Assembly (NCBI RefSeq): GCF_004337365.2
Contig: NZ_CP044016.1
Coordinates: 2,914,001 to 2,978,000 of the forward strand
Length of the DNA stretch: 64,000 nt
Reading direction: 5' to 3'
Source of the DNA: Rhizosphaericola mali
Lineage (GTDB): Bacteria; Bacteroidota; Bacteroidia; Chitinophagales; Chitinophagaceae
The position numbers and the translations under genes are program-made. The notes beneath the pieces were generated by a model. The model had not been told where the DNA came from. It was given only the letters and a program-made list of their open reading frames with translations, and did not search any database. Shown here one piece after another: positions 38,581-49,843 of the stretch; positions within the stretch are counted from its first letter, which is position 1, and each line of letters begins with the position of its first letter.

Positions 38581-38616
38581 TGAGTTATAAGTAATAAGTG
38601 ATGAGTTATAAGTAAT
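38581..38616. repeat. Short direct repeat in the Ala-23S spacer
   Basis: TGAGTTATAAGTAAT occurs at 38581-38595 and again at 38602-38616. Simple AT-rich duplication in the internal spacer. Confidence 0.6.
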
Positions 38617-38657
38617 TGAATACTTACGACTTAAGACTGACTACTTCTTACTCACTG

Positions 38658-38731
38658 TGGAGGATAACGGATTCAAACCGTTGACCCCCTGCGTGCAAAG
38701 CAGGTGCTCTAGTCAACTGAGCTAATCCCCC
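38658..38731 (-). tRNA. tRNA-Ala (TGC)
   Basis: Cloverleaf with acceptor GGGGGAT/ATCCTCC, D-arm GCTC/GAGC, anticodon stem CCTGC/GCAGG with loop TTTGCAC (TGC), and T-arm AACGG-TTTGAAT-CCGTT; discriminator A. CCA is not encoded. Standard place in the 16S-23S spacer after tRNA-Ile. Confidence 0.95.
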
Positions 38732-38746
38732 GAGTTATTTAACTCG

Positions 38747-38820
38747 TAGACCCGCCCAGATTTGAACTGGGGACCTCTACATTATCAGTGTAGCGCTCTA
38801 ACCAACTGAGCTACGAGTCT
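38747..38820 (-). tRNA. tRNA-Ile (GAT)
   Basis: Cloverleaf with acceptor AGACTCG/CGGGTCT, D-arm GCTC/GAGC, anticodon stem CTACA/TGTAG with loop CTGATAA (GAT), and T-arm CCCAG-TTCAAAT-CTGGG; discriminator A. It is 15 bases from tRNA-Ala. Confidence 0.95.
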
Positions 38821-38966
38821 GTCTATATAGCGACTCTTCGCCCTGAGGCATGAGCTGCATCCCTTACGCCCTTTCTTCTTATCTATAAGAACTTTTCTTC
38901 TGTACTCTCGTACAATATTTTTAAAAGACAATAAAACTACTAAATATTAAAAACCTTCGTATCTCT

Positions 38967-40490
<1,524 letters not shown>

Positions 40491-40679
40491 AATGTTGTTG
40501 TTTGACCCGACTAGCTTCTCTCGAAATCTATTCGGTTCTTGTTGTTTTTTCGTTTATACTTCAGGTTCTTTTTACCCTTCGTTTTACTGTCTTTCAAAGA
40601 TCTTTTAAAACTACTCTCTAGTAATCTTATTGCCAAATGTTAACCTCTCAGCCAATCATCCGTTCCGCTTAGCGGGTTG

Positions 40680-40711
40680 CAAAGGTAAGTGATTATTTTT
40701 ATTTAAACAAA
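40680..40711 (-). promoter_or_regulatory. rRNA promoter P1
   Basis: Minus strand TTTG (40711-40708), a 20-base spacer and TACCTTTG (40687-40680). A hairpin-forming CCGCTTAGCGG lies directly after the -7 box. Confidence 0.85.
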
Positions 40712-40788
40712 ATTTATTTTTTATTTATTTTTCTAACTTACTCATTTTCAAGAACTTATCTCGTTATTCGCTTCCGTTTAACGGGTTG

Positions 40789-40820
40789 CAAAAGTAAACC
40801 AAATATTTAACTTAAACAAA
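40789..40820 (-). promoter_or_regulatory. rRNA promoter P2
   Basis: Minus strand TTTG (40820-40817), a 20-base spacer and TACTTTTG (40796-40789), followed by CCGTTTAACGG. Same layout as P1. Confidence 0.85.
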
Positions 40821-40881
40821 TTTTATTTAAATCTTTTTTCACCCTTTCTTAGAACTCTCCCCCCACTTCCGTAAGGGGGCG

Positions 40882-40911
40882 CAAAAATACACAATTATTT
40901 CATCTGGCAAA
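40882..40911 (-). promoter_or_regulatory. rRNA promoter P3
   Basis: Minus strand TTTG (40911-40908), an 18-base spacer and TATTTTTG (40889-40882), followed by a CCCCCTTACGG-type inverted repeat. The spacer is slightly short. It lies 28 bases beyond the MFS gene's stop. Confidence 0.7.
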
Positions 40912-40938
40912 ATATTTTGAGAAGTTTTTTAAAAAAAA

Positions 40939-42162
40939 TTAGAAATGCTTGCGTAAAGCTGGTAATGCAAGGATAATCGCTATTAAGAATAGTAATGCAC
41001 CAATAATAAATGGCATCCCGGGAAAATAGAGCAATGCATTTTTACTAGAAAAGTACGCAAACAAATTATTCATAATCAACGGGCCTAAAATAGATGTCAC
41101 ACTCATAAGACTCGTCATACCACCTTGTAATTCTCCTTGTTCGTTAACAGCAACTTGACTCGAAATGGCTGCTTGTATCGCAGGTCCACAAATACCCCCT
41201 AAACAATATATAGGCAAAATTGCATACATCATCCATGAAGTTGTCGCAAATGCAAACAATAACATTCCTAATGCGAAAAGCAACAATCCATACACAATAG
41301 CTTTTTTTGAACCTAGCACAGGCATAATTTTACCTATAAGAACTCCTTGAACCAACATCACCAAAACACCTATAATACCCAAAGAAACCCCGACTTGTTG
41401 CTCTGACCAATTAAATTTGAACATAGTATAATATGTCCATGTAGATTGTACTGCATGTCCCCCCAAATAAAAAAGTGTCAAAGTAACCATCAAACCTGCA
41501 ATTACTGGATATTTGCGTAGCTGAATTAAAGAACCAATTGGATTCGCTCTTTTCCACTCGAATTTTCTTCTATTTTCATTTTTTAAAGATTCAGGTAGAA
41601 TGAAGTAGCCATATATGAAATTAGCAAATGCTAAGATTGCAGCAATATAAAATGGAACACGCGAACCATATTTTGCAAAGAAACCTCCGATTACAGGTCC
41701 TATAACAAAGCCTAAACCAAATGCAACACCAATCAATCCAAAATTTTGTGCTCGTTTTTCAGGAGTACTGACATCAGCAATATATGCAGAACCTGTTGTA
41801 AAACTTGCGCCAGCGATACCAGCTAAAGCACGCCCAACAAATAACCAAGAAAGAGAAGGGGCTTTTGCCTGAAACAAATAATCGATAGCCATACCTAATA
41901 AGGAAAACAACAAAATAGGTCTCCGTCCAAATCGATCACTTAATCCTCCCAAAACGGGCGAAAATAAAAATTGCATCACCGCATAAGTAAAGATGAGCCA
42001 TCCTCCATAAACAGATGCTTTTTCGATACCTTGTCCTGATAATTCTTCAATTAATTTTGGAACAACAGGAATGATGATAGCAATGCCGATAACGTCAATC
42101 AAAAGCGTAATAAATATGAAAAAGATGGCACGTTGTGTAGGAGCTTTTTTCACATCAGTCAT
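40939..42162 (-). CDS. MFS drug:proton antiporter (TetA-like)
   Basis: A 407-residue twelve-helix major facilitator protein of the TCR/DHA1 type. Motif A between helices 2 and 3 is GGLSDRFGRRPILLFS, and the helix-5 antiporter motif C-like GVAFGLGFVIGPVIGG is clear, as in tetracycline exporters. Substrate is unknown; resemblance alone does not prove drug resistance. I start at ATG 42162 (MTDVKKAPTQRAIFFIF); the longer upstream frame would place a lipid-like leader before the first helix. It follows truA in the same direction by 63 bases and ends next to the rRNA promoters. Confidence 0.88.
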   Translation of the reverse strand: MTDVKKAPTQRAIFFIFITLLIDVIGIAIIIPVVPKLIEELSGQGIEKASVYGGWLIFTYAVMQFLFSPVLGGLSDRFGRRPILLFSLLGMAIDYLFQAKAPSLSWLFVGRALAGIAGASFTTGSAYIADVSTPEKRAQNFGLIGVAFGLGFVIGPVIGGFFAKYGSRVPFYIAAILAFANFIYGYFILPESLKNENRRKFEWKRANPIGSLIQLRKYPVIAGLMVTLTLFYLGGHAVQSTWTYYTMFKFNWSEQQVGVSLGIIGVLVMLVQGVLIGKIMPVLGSKKAIVYGLLLFALGMLLFAFATTSWMMYAILPIYCLGGICGPAIQAAISSQVAVNEQGELQGGMTSLMSVTSILGPLIMNNLFAYFSSKNALLYFPGMPFIIGALLFLIAIILALPALRKHF

Positions 42163-42225
42163 ATAGAAATGGATATTTAATGCGTAAATATAATTGAAAT
42201 AAATATCCTTTATAAAAATATACAA

Positions 42226-42981
42226 TTACATAACGGGAGATGGCGTAATTACCTCTGTAGGATAAGCAACCTCTACCAAAAACAACCCCTTTCCAGGAGC
42301 AGAGAAATCGGCTTTGGTACAATCATGCGCAGCTAAAATAGCTGCAAAATCATCAAAAGAAAAATAACCTCTACCTACTTTTAACAATGTAGCTACTAAT
42401 GCCCGTACCATACCTCTCAAAAAACGATTACCGCGAATATTAAAAACGATTTGTTCATTGTCCATAGACCATTCCGCCTTGAATATTTCACAGAAATGAT
42501 TATTTACTTGTGTATTCTTTTTAGAAAAAGATGAAAAATCATGTCGTCCTAAAACGAGCGCAGTAGCTGCCTTCAATTTATCCCAATCCATTGTATATGG
42601 ATAATAATAAGACGTATCTTGAATGAATGGATTTTTCGATTGATGAATATAATATTTGTATTCTCTAGTATTAGCATCAAATCGAGCATGCGCTTCCGCA
42701 CCTACTTCCACGATCCGCTTGATCACAATATCAGGAGATACCATGGAATTAAGATTATACACTTTTCCCATTGGAAAAGCTCCTGCTATATCAAAATGAA
42801 AATAGTTTTGTAAGGCATGAACACCAGCATCTGTACGAGAAGATCCCGTAAGAATAATGGGATCTTTCAATAATTTTAGAAGTGCATTTTGAATCTCTCC
42901 TTGGATGGTTTTTCCAGTATTTTGTATTTGAAAACCATTAAAATTGGTGCCTTTATAGCACACTTCCAAGAAATAACGCAT
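42226..42981 (-). CDS. truA: tRNA pseudouridine(38-40) synthase TruA
   Basis: A 251-residue enzyme that isomerises uridines 38-40 in the anticodon arm. The catalytic motif GSSRTDAGVHA carries Asp51, with the TruA N-terminus RYFLEVCYKGTNFNGFQ, the RVV-like ARFDANTREYKYYIHQSKNP, and the C-terminal FLRGMVRALVATLLKVGRG. Start ATG 42981 is preferred over an in-frame TTG two codons upstream. It lies 22 bases downstream of the DUF4476-like gene and may share its transcript. Confidence 0.95.
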   Translation of the reverse strand: MRYFLEVCYKGTNFNGFQIQNTGKTIQGEIQNALLKLLKDPIILTGSSRTDAGVHALQNYFHFDIAGAFPMGKVYNLNSMVSPDIVIKRIVEVGAEAHARFDANTREYKYYIHQSKNPFIQDTSYYYPYTMDWDKLKAATALVLGRHDFSSFSKKNTQVNNHFCEIFKAEWSMDNEQIVFNIRGNRFLRGMVRALVATLLKVGRGYFSFDDFAAILAAHDCTKADFSAPGKGLFLVEVAYPTEVITPSPVM

Positions 42982-43003
42982 TGGCAATGACTCGAGTTAT
43001 GAG

Positions 43004-44386
43004 TTAATTTTTGTTAATTAAAGCTTCGAATTGTGATTTGTAATTTTTATCCAACAATTGAGATTCTAATGATTTGTATTGACCACCATCGTAAACATTT
43101 GGATAAAGTAAACGATATAAAGAGAATCTTGATGCATCACTCAATAACAAATCACCCAATTGTTTGATCTGTGCTGTATAAACACATTTTGTATCAATAG
43201 CTTTTCTTGCAACCAAAATCATTTCATCATCAGAATTTTTAGCAATCATTTTCTTTTTGATTTTATCCAAATCTTTATCTGATAATTGGTCTGTGCAAGT
43301 GCTGTTGAAAATTTCATTACCAGAAGCCGTTGTGACACTTTTATCTTTTGTTTTAACAACTTCCTTTTTGGTTGATTCTTCAGATTTCGATTCATCATCA
43401 GAAAATGCTGCTAAATTATCATTGGAGGTGGCTGTCTTTTTAGTGGTACCTTTGTAGAAAGGATTGCTACTATCATTTTTTGCATCCGAAGTTGTGTTAT
43501 TGTTATTGGTATTAGCAGCAACGTCACTTTTCTCTATATTATTTGTAGACGCCACTTCATTTGAGGTGGTGGCTTCATCACTTGGGATAAATGCAGTAAT
43601 TGTATCCGTATTATTCGCAGAAGTTGAAACAAATTCAAGTGAGATACCTCTCCTATCTTTACGTTCTTGCGTTTTTATCATGCTACGAACATCACTATCG
43701 ACAACTGTTTTCTCTTGATTATCCTCTGCTGTATAATCTGATTCTTTGAAAGTAGGCTTGGCATTATTAACTCGGGTAATAGCACGTTCTTTATTTTTTA
43801 TAATTTCGTTGCTCACACGACCTTCCGTAACAGGTTTAGATGTATCTAAACCTGTAGATTTTTCTGCCATTACCGCTTTTGCCTTTTTAGCATCTGCTAT
43901 CGCTTTGTAATTAGTTGTATCATTAGACGTTTTTGCAAGCAAAGCACCAAAAGATGCGTTATTATCCGATTTATCCGAAGGTGTAGTAGTTTCTGTTGCT
44001 GCAGTTTGTTGACTTCCATCTTCTACCACAGCAAGCGTTTCACCAGTTTGTCTATTTACAACGCTCCAAATATCACCCGTCTTTTTCAAACGATAACCAG
44101 CATCGGTACCTGCAATATTGCACAAGTATGTTTTAGCTGGATATTTATCTTGTGGGAAACCAATCGTAATATTATATTTTCCATCTTTCAATTTGGAAAT
44201 AATCAAATAACCAACAGAAGAAGAACTATAAGTTTTGCTATTTAAGATAACATAAAATGGTTGCTGACCATCGGATTGTATATATATAAAATGTGTACGA
44301 GTATCACTTTGTGCAAAACTCGAAATCGTTAATAATGAACATATTACAAATAAAAATCCTAATGATACCTTTTTATATATAGACAT
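43004..44386 (-). CDS. Secreted protein with C-terminal DUF4476-like domain
   Basis: A 460-residue exported protein (signal MSIYKKVSLGFLFVICSLLTISSFAQ). Residues 28-125 form a compact beta-rich domain (THFIYIQSDGQQPFYVILN, SSVGYLIISKLKDGKYNITIGFP). Residues 125-350 are a low-complexity linker rich in Thr, Ser, Asn, Lys and Asp (SNEVASTNNIEKSDVAANTNNNN). The last 95 residues (DEMILVARKAIDTKCVYTAQIKQLGDLLLSDASRFSLYRLLYPNV) match the DUF4476 pattern of Bacteroidota secreted proteins. Function is unknown; a surface or periplasmic role is likely. It sits upstream of truA. Confidence 0.75.
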   Translation of the reverse strand: MSIYKKVSLGFLFVICSLLTISSFAQSDTRTHFIYIQSDGQQPFYVILNSKTYSSSSVGYLIISKLKDGKYNITIGFPQDKYPAKTYLCNIAGTDAGYRLKKTGDIWSVVNRQTGETLAVVEDGSQQTAATETTTPSDKSDNNASFGALLAKTSNDTTNYKAIADAKKAKAVMAEKSTGLDTSKPVTEGRVSNEIIKNKERAITRVNNAKPTFKESDYTAEDNQEKTVVDSDVRSMIKTQERKDRRGISLEFVSTSANNTDTITAFIPSDEATTSNEVASTNNIEKSDVAANTNNNNTTSDAKNDSSNPFYKGTTKKTATSNDNLAAFSDDESKSEESTKKEVVKTKDKSVTTASGNEIFNSTCTDQLSDKDLDKIKKKMIAKNSDDEMILVARKAIDTKCVYTAQIKQLGDLLLSDASRFSLYRLLYPNVYDGGQYKSLESQLLDKNYKSQFEALINKN

Positions 44387-44513
44387 ACTACTTTGTAATT
44401 TAAAAACGCAAAATTAATTTTTCGGGATAAAATCTCCAATTAAATACATGAATTACGCAAACATAATGCCGTAAGTAAATGATTTAATTAGAATCAATCC
44501 GAAAACACCAACC

Positions 44514-45167
44514 TTAATCTTGTAATTTGGAACCATAAGCAAGATCACCTGCATCCCCTAATCCAGGAACGATATAAGATTTCGCAGTCATTTCTTCATC
44601 AATATCACCACACCAAATAGTCACATTACTTCCTAAACCTTTCTCTACGTACTCCACTCCTTGCGTACAAGCTATCGCACATACTACGTGAATTTGGCTA
44701 GGATTGCCTTGATCTTTCAAAGCATGAACAGCACTCACCAATGATGCTCCAGTTGCGATCATCGGATCCACAACGATCAAAATCCTATTATCCAAGGATG
44801 GGCTACTGATATATTCTACTTTAATTTCAAATGAACCATCTTTGTGATGTTTACGATAAGCAGAAATAAATGCATTGTCTGCATGGTCAAAATAATTCAA
44901 CACACCGCCGTGCATTGGCAAACCAGCTCTTAAAATCGTAGAAACGACAGGTTGCGCTTCCAATACTTTGCTATTATGAATACCTAATGGCGTTTCAATT
45001 TCTTTTTCAACATATGGTAAAGTCTTACTTAATTCATAAGAGATAGCTTCTCCGATACGTTCTAAATTTCTTCTAAAACGCATTCTGTCTCCCTGTACAT
45101 GGACATTTCTAAGTTCACTTACCCAATTACTGATCAAGCTGTGACTTTCACTCATATTTATTACCAT
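44514..45167 (-). CDS. upp: Uracil phosphoribosyltransferase
   Basis: A 217-residue pyrimidine-salvage enzyme that makes UMP from uracil and PRPP. It shows RRNLERIGEAISYELSKTLPYVEKEIETPLG, the RAGLPMHGG-type loop, the PRPP-binding motif DPMIATGASL and the C-terminal uracil loop YIVPGLGDAGDLAYG. Two starts are possible, ATG 45167 (MVINMSES) and ATG 45155 (MSESHS). A -7-like box (TATCTTCG, 45172-45179 minus) ends 4 bases before 45167, which favours that start if the message is leaderless. Divergent from anmK. Confidence 0.95.
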   Translation of the reverse strand: MVINMSESHSLISNWVSELRNVHVQGDRMRFRRNLERIGEAISYELSKTLPYVEKEIETPLGIHNSKVLEAQPVVSTILRAGLPMHGGVLNYFDHADNAFISAYRKHHKDGSFEIKVEYISSPSLDNRILIVVDPMIATGASLVSAVHALKDQGNPSQIHVVCAIACTQGVEYVEKGLGSNVTIWCGDIDEEMTAKSYIVPGLGDAGDLAYGSKLQD

Positions 45168-45275
45168 AATGCGAAGATATTGTCTGTATACGAATTACTC
45201 AAATAAACGATAAAATTGATAAGAATTGCCCAATTGAAAAATATGCCATTTTTTTGCATTGAAAATAGTAAAAAA

Positions 45276-46367
45276 ATGATTTACAGAGCAATAGGATTAA
45301 TGAGCGGTTCTTCTTTAGATGGTTTGGATATCGCAATGGTCGAGTTTGAAGAAGTAAGAGGTCAATGGAATTATAATGTAGAAGCTGCAGATACAATTGC
45401 ATATTCTGATGAGTGGAAAAATAAATTACAATCAGCTACGCAAATGAATGCAAGAGATTATCTGCATTTGCATAGTGAATACGGTCTTTATTTGGGTAAA
45501 TTAACCCAAGAATTTATAGAAAATAACCACTTGGAGCATCGCGTGCAAATGATTGCTTCTCACGGACATACAACGTTTCACGAACCACAAAATCAATTCA
45601 CTGCACAATTGGGAGACGGCGCAGCCATTGCAGCCGAAACAAATATAAATGTGGTCAGTGATTTAAGAGCTTTGGATGTTGCATTGGGTGGACAAGGTGC
45701 GCCCATCGTACCCATGGGTGAAAAATTTCTTTTTCCCGACTACGGATATTATTTAAATATTGGCGGCATTACCAATATTTCCATTCAATCTGAGGATAAA
45801 ATTATAGCCTTTGATGTAGCTCCTGCAAATCGTATTTTAAATCTTTTAGCTGCCAAAAAAGGACAAGAATTTGATGGAGACGGAAATATCGCGGCCGCGG
45901 GGAAAGTAGACACCGCCTTATTAACCAAGTTAAATAGTTTGGATTATTATAAAAATTCGGGAGCAAAATCCTTGGCAAACGATTTCGGTACAGATACAAT
46001 TTTCCCAATTATCGAAAATGCGCAATTATCGACAGAGGATGCCATGGCGACCTATATCGAACATATCGCTATGCAAATTGGTTATGCGGTTTCAGCCAAT
46101 CCTCGTCCCAAAAATTCCAATAAAATGTTGATTACTGGTGGTGGCGCTTTCAATGCTTTTTTAATCAAACGTATTAGTTATTTTATGAAACAATACGGAA
46201 TTGAAGTGGTCATCCCAGAAAAAGATACCGTTGCATTCAAAGAAGCAATCATCATGGCATTTTTAGGTCTTTTACGTTGGAGAGAAGAAAATACGACATT
46301 AGCAACCGTGACAGGCGCAAGTAGAAATAGTATTGGTGGTGCTATTTGGATGGGACAAGAATATTAA
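45276..46367 (+). CDS. anmK: Anhydro-N-acetylmuramic acid kinase
   Basis: A 363-residue ASKHA-fold kinase that turns 1,6-anhydroMurNAc from peptidoglycan turnover into MurNAc-6-phosphate. It shows the AnmK opening IGLMSGSSLDGLDIA, ASHGHTTFHEP, QLGDGAAIAAETNINVVSDLRALDVALGGQGAPIVP with the catalytic Asp, LNIGGITNIS and the C-terminal LITGGGAFNAFLI. ATG 45276 is taken; the longer frame from 45216 has no family match. Together with the GH20 hexosaminidase it points to cell-wall sugar recycling. Confidence 0.95.
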   Translation: MIYRAIGLMSGSSLDGLDIAMVEFEEVRGQWNYNVEAADTIAYSDEWKNKLQSATQMNARDYLHLHSEYGLYLGKLTQEFIENNHLEHRVQMIASHGHTTFHEPQNQFTAQLGDGAAIAAETNINVVSDLRALDVALGGQGAPIVPMGEKFLFPDYGYYLNIGGITNISIQSEDKIIAFDVAPANRILNLLAAKKGQEFDGDGNIAAAGKVDTALLTKLNSLDYYKNSGAKSLANDFGTDTIFPIIENAQLSTEDAMATYIEHIAMQIGYAVSANPRPKNSNKMLITGGGAFNAFLIKRISYFMKQYGIEVVIPEKDTVAFKEAIIMAFLGLLRWREENTTLATVTGASRNSIGGAIWMGQEY

Positions 46368-46376
46368 TTCCAAACA

Positions 46377-47261
46377 TTGATATCCAAACTACAATATAAT
46401 AATTATGAAACTGGAGAATTTTCTGAAGAAAAAGAAAGATCTCAAGAGGAAATCATTTCTCTAGTTCATAATTTTCCTTGGGAAAAGCAAAGAGATTATT
46501 TTGTAGTTGGATTGACAAGTCCATCCGTAACTATAGAAGATAATGAAGGCAATTATCTCAAGTTGGCACTTTATTACCATGGGAAATTTATCATTTATTA
46601 CCGAACTACAGCAAATAAGTTATATACACATACAGCAACCAACATTGAAGAGTTCAAATCCATATTGCTTGATTTTACAAGTAAAAAGATAGATTCAAAC
46701 TCATTTAAAAATGAAAATTATTTGTCTATCGATAGTTCCAAACATTTTGTCACTAACGATTTTCTTTACAGATTATCATCTAAAAGAAACCTAATTTACT
46801 TCTTCTTCAGAACGGGTACTGGCTTTATTGTCATTCCGTTTTTACTTCTTTTAATAAAAGCTGTTAATAACGCTAAGACCTTTGCACCTATAATTTTTCT
46901 TTCAATTGTATTTTTGATATTTGTAGGGCTACCGTTATTCTTTTTTCTAAACTATTACATTTATTCAAAAAATTGGAATTTAATTATTAGTCGTGGAAAT
47001 GAATATTTTTATTTTGGATTGAAATCAGATATGAAACAATACGCAAAAAAAGATATTGAAAAAGTAAAAGTTTATGGTTCTTCAAATGGACGCACCCCAT
47101 TAGCAGGTTTTTCACTTATCAAAATCATCTTAAAAAATGGGGAAGAATTAATTGTTCCTAATATTTTAATAGATGAAAATACACTGATCAAAAAATTTAA
47201 GCCAGAACTAATCATGCGAGTAAATCAATTAATTCTGGCAAAAAAAAGGACATATAATTAG
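46377..47261 (+). CDS. Unknown membrane protein with two helices
   Basis: A 294-residue protein that I do not recognise. A hydrophilic N-terminal domain (1-130), with a beta-rich stretch (YLKLALYYHGKFIIYYRTT), is followed by two adjacent membrane helices (about 135-155 FFFRTGTGFIVIPFLLLLI and 165-192 FAPIIFLSIVFLIFVGLPLFFF) and a C-terminal cytosolic domain (GNEYFYFGLKSDMKQYAKKDIEKVKVY, then GEELIVPNILI) that resembles a PH-like module. The start is TTG 46377; the frame is blocked upstream by the anmK stop at 46365-46367 and has no early ATG. It lies 9 bases after anmK, so may be co-transcribed. Confidence 0.7.
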   Translation: MISKLQYNNYETGEFSEEKERSQEEIISLVHNFPWEKQRDYFVVGLTSPSVTIEDNEGNYLKLALYYHGKFIIYYRTTANKLYTHTATNIEEFKSILLDFTSKKIDSNSFKNENYLSIDSSKHFVTNDFLYRLSSKRNLIYFFFRTGTGFIVIPFLLLLIKAVNNAKTFAPIIFLSIVFLIFVGLPLFFFLNYYIYSKNWNLIISRGNEYFYFGLKSDMKQYAKKDIEKVKVYGSSNGRTPLAGFSLIKIILKNGEELIVPNILIDENTLIKKFKPELIMRVNQLILAKKRTYN

Positions 47262-48887
47262 TTATAAAAAACTAAAACTATCCCCATCAAAAATTCCTTT
47301 ATCACTCAACTTCAAGTGAGGAATCACCAACAAAGCCATAAAACTTAATGTCATATACGGCGCACTGAGTTGCGAACCGAGAGATTTCGCAGCATGATCT
47401 ATTTCTGTATATGCTTTTGCAACTTCAAATCCATCTTTTTCACTCATCAAACCAGCAACAGGCAGAGGTAACACTTTCTCTTCAGCGCCATTTACCCAGC
47501 TTACACCACCTTTTGCAGCGATTAATAATTGAATAGCACGATAAATACTTTCATCATCTACTCCAACAGCGATAATATTATGACTATCATGCGCCACAGT
47601 GGAGGCAATCGCACCGGATTTGAAATTGAAATTTTTAATAAATGCTTTAGCTACTGGTGCATCAAAATAACGATTCACAACCACCATTTTCAAAATATCT
47701 CTTTCTGCGTCTGAAATTATAAGATCACCACCCAATTTTGGTTCGAAATACAATTTATTCGTAATGAGTTGACCATCGAGCGCTTCCATTACTGGAATCT
47801 TTCCATCCTGTGAAGGATATTCCTCGGATTTAATTGCAAGATCTTCTATGTTAATATTTGTGATTTCAAATTGATTGATCACTTTTTCTGTAACTGATTC
47901 GATATTCGTTTGTCCATTTTCTGCAACCAATTGCCCATCGATATATGTTTTCAAAACTTGAAAATCTTTCAGATCTTTTATTTCAATAAAGTCCGCAGGA
48001 TCGCCAATTTTCAACAAACCAACATCTAATTTATAATGCTTCACGGGATTGATACAAGCCGCTTGCAATATTTTGAAAATATCAATTCCTTTCGCAACAG
48101 CTCTTTGGCATAATTGATTGATATGTCCAAGAACCAAACTATCGGGATGTTTGTCATCACTGCAGAACATGATTTTATCCGGATAATCATTTAAAAGATC
48201 GATCAAAGCTTCAAAATTCTTGGCGGCACTTCCTTCCCTAATCAAAATATGCATTCCAACAGCCAATTTATCCAAAGCTTCTGGAGCTGTGAAACATTCA
48301 TGATCTGTGGTAATACCTGCCGCAGCATATTTTGCAGCATCTTCCCCACGTAATCCTGGCGCATGTCCATCAACGGGTTTGCCTGCTTTATGAGCGGCTT
48401 CAATTTTAGCCAATACCTCAGGATCTTTGAATAAGACGCCAGGAAAATTCATCATTTCTGCCAAATATTTCACATCATCACTTGCCAATAATTCGGCAAC
48501 CGCTTTACTATCCAATGTAGCTCCCGCGGTCTCAAATACGGTGGCAGGAACACAACTTGGTGCACCGAAATTGAATTTGAATGGAACTTGTTTCCCATTT
48601 TCAATCATGTATTTCACACCTTCTATCCCAATAACATTGGCAATCTCATGCGGATCATTGACCGTAGAAACCGTTCCATGTGTTACCGCAATTCTCGCAA
48701 ATTCTGAAGGAATCAGCATACTGCTTTCCACGTGAACGTGCGCATCTACAAATCCAGGTAAAATGTAGGAATCAAACTTCTCTCCTTTCAATTCGTTTGC
48801 GGCTGTAATTTTTCCATTTTCAAATATTACTTCACCAGGATAAATTCTTTTATTTTCTATATCGACTATATTTCCTTTCAATTGCAT
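47262..48887 (-). CDS. ade: Adenine deaminase
   Basis: A 541-residue amidohydrolase that deaminates adenine to hypoxanthine. The metal-binding motif [12 protein letters not shown] is near residue 46, with [10 protein letters not shown], the conserved GHAPGLRG and TTDHECFT stretches, [12 protein letters not shown] and the C-terminal [28 protein letters not shown] typical of Ade rather than other amidohydrolases. Full length. Converges on the unknown membrane gene and lies 12 bases after trmD's end region, so trmD and ade are likely an operon. Confidence 0.95.
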   Translation of the reverse strand: MQLKGNIVDIENKRIYPGEVIFENGKITAANELKGEKFDSYILPGFVDAHVHVESSMLIPSEFARIAVTHGTVSTVNDPHEIANVIGIEGVKYMIENGKQVPFKFNFGAPSCVPATVFETAGATLDSKAVAELLASDDVKYLAEMMNFPGVLFKDPEVLAKIEAAHKAGKPVDGHAPGLRGEDAAKYAAAGITTDHECFTAPEALDKLAVGMHILIREGSAAKNFEALIDLLNDYPDKIMFCSDDKHPDSLVLGHINQLCQRAVAKGIDIFKILQAACINPVKHYKLDVGLLKIGDPADFIEIKDLKDFQVLKTYIDGQLVAENGQTNIESVTEKVINQFEITNINIEDLAIKSEEYPSQDGKIPVMEALDGQLITNKLYFEPKLGGDLIISDAERDILKMVVVNRYFDAPVAKAFIKNFNFKSGAIASTVAHDSHNIIAVGVDDESIYRAIQLLIAAKGGVSWVNGAEEKVLPLPVAGLMSEKDGFEVAKAYTEIDHAAKSLGSQLSAPYMTLSFMALLVIPHLKLSDKGIFDGDSFSFL

Positions 48888-48899
48888 TTTCCTAAATTT

Positions 48900-49574
48900 T
48901 TATTGTAATAAATCTGGACGTCTTTCTTCGGTGCGCTTCAATGCTTGTTCATCTCGCCAAGCATCAATTATTTTAGGATTGCCCGTCATCAGTTCGTCCG
49001 GCACCTTCAACCCACGAAATTCTGCGGGACGCGTATAAACGGGTGGCGCTAACAAATTATCTTGAAATGAATCGGACAAGGCAGAAGTTTCATCACCCAA
49101 AACACCAGGAATTAATCGACCAACACTATCTACAATAACCGCCGCAGCCAACTCGCCTCCGCTCAATACATAATCTCCTATAGAAATTTCTTTAGTCACA
49201 TACAAGTCGCGGATTCGTTGATCAATGCCTTTATAATGACCGCAAATAATTAATATTTTTTCTTTTAGTGAAAGTTCGTTTGCAATTTGTTGATTGTGTT
49301 GCTTCCCATCAGGCGTCACGTAAATAATCTCATCATAAGGTTGTTCTTTTTGCAAATCATCAATAGCATTTGCCAAAGGCTCACAACGCATCACCATACC
49401 AGCGCCACCGCCAAACTGATAATCATCGACTTGACCATATTTATTCAATGCCCAATCTCGTAGATGTATAATATTTATTTGCAGAAGATTCTTCTCACGA
49501 GCACGCTTTATAATACTATGAGAAAGCGGGCTCGCCAACAAATCTGGAACAACGGTCAAAATATCTATTTGCAT
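48900..49574 (-). CDS. trmD: tRNA (guanine-N1)-methyltransferase
   Basis: A 224-residue SPOUT (knotted) methyltransferase that makes m1G37 in tRNA. Family elements: [37 protein letters not shown], the SAM knot [31 protein letters not shown], and [10 protein letters not shown] start at ATG 49574, because a -7 box lies just upstream; the longer frame from 49592 would begin before the promoter. First gene of a probable operon with ade. The usual rpsP-rimM-rplS neighbours are absent. Confidence 0.95.
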   Translation of the reverse strand: MQIDILTVVPDLLASPLSHSIIKRAREKNLLQINIIHLRDWALNKYGQVDDYQFGGGAGMVMRCEPLANAIDDLQKEQPYDEIIYVTPDGKQHNQQIANELSLKEKILIICGHYKGIDQRIRDLYVTKEISIGDYVLSGGELAAAVIVDSVGRLIPGVLGDETSALSDSFQDNLLAPPVYTRPAEFRGLKVPDELMTGNPKIIDAWRDEQALKRTEERRPDLLQ

Positions 49575-49578
49575 AAGG

Positions 49579-49608
49579 CAAAGATAATACAATCATTTGC
49601 TAATCAAA
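49579..49608 (-). promoter_or_regulatory. Promoter of trmD, predicted leaderless
   Basis: Minus strand TTTG (49608-49605), an 18-base spacer and TATCTTTG (49586-49579). The box ends 4 bases before the ATG at 49574. Confidence 0.65.
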
Positions 49609-49843
49609 TCTATCCAAACAGTTATTCGCTTTTTGGTACGTTCTTTGTTTTCACAAATAGATCCAGCATGCGTCAGACCAAAATATTACGCACACCAAAA
49701 TGGATAGATTGTTATTTTATTTGAATATATACTTAAGTTGCTATCACATTTCCCTTTTCAAATAATACAATCACAAGGCTTATTATTTTATCCGATTTTT
49801 TAATTAATCAACGTTTGACGTATTGATTGAAAATTATATACCT

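Larger units (their letters stand above)
40491..40938 (-). other. rRNA leader and promoter region
   Basis: 448 bases with no gene, holding three tandem Bacteroidota-type promoters on the minus strand, each followed by a GC-rich inverted repeat at or just after the predicted start. The 16S leader of about 190 bases contains further mixed sequence with no gene. Confidence 0.8.

Noticed and set aside
40939-42162. Tetracycline resistance gene
   Set aside because: The protein has TetA-type motifs, but drug specificity cannot be told from sequence alone, and most chromosomal members are not resistance genes.
45216-45275. N-terminal extension of AnmK
   Set aside because: AnmK proteins begin at the residues just before IGLMSGSS, which fits ATG 45276.
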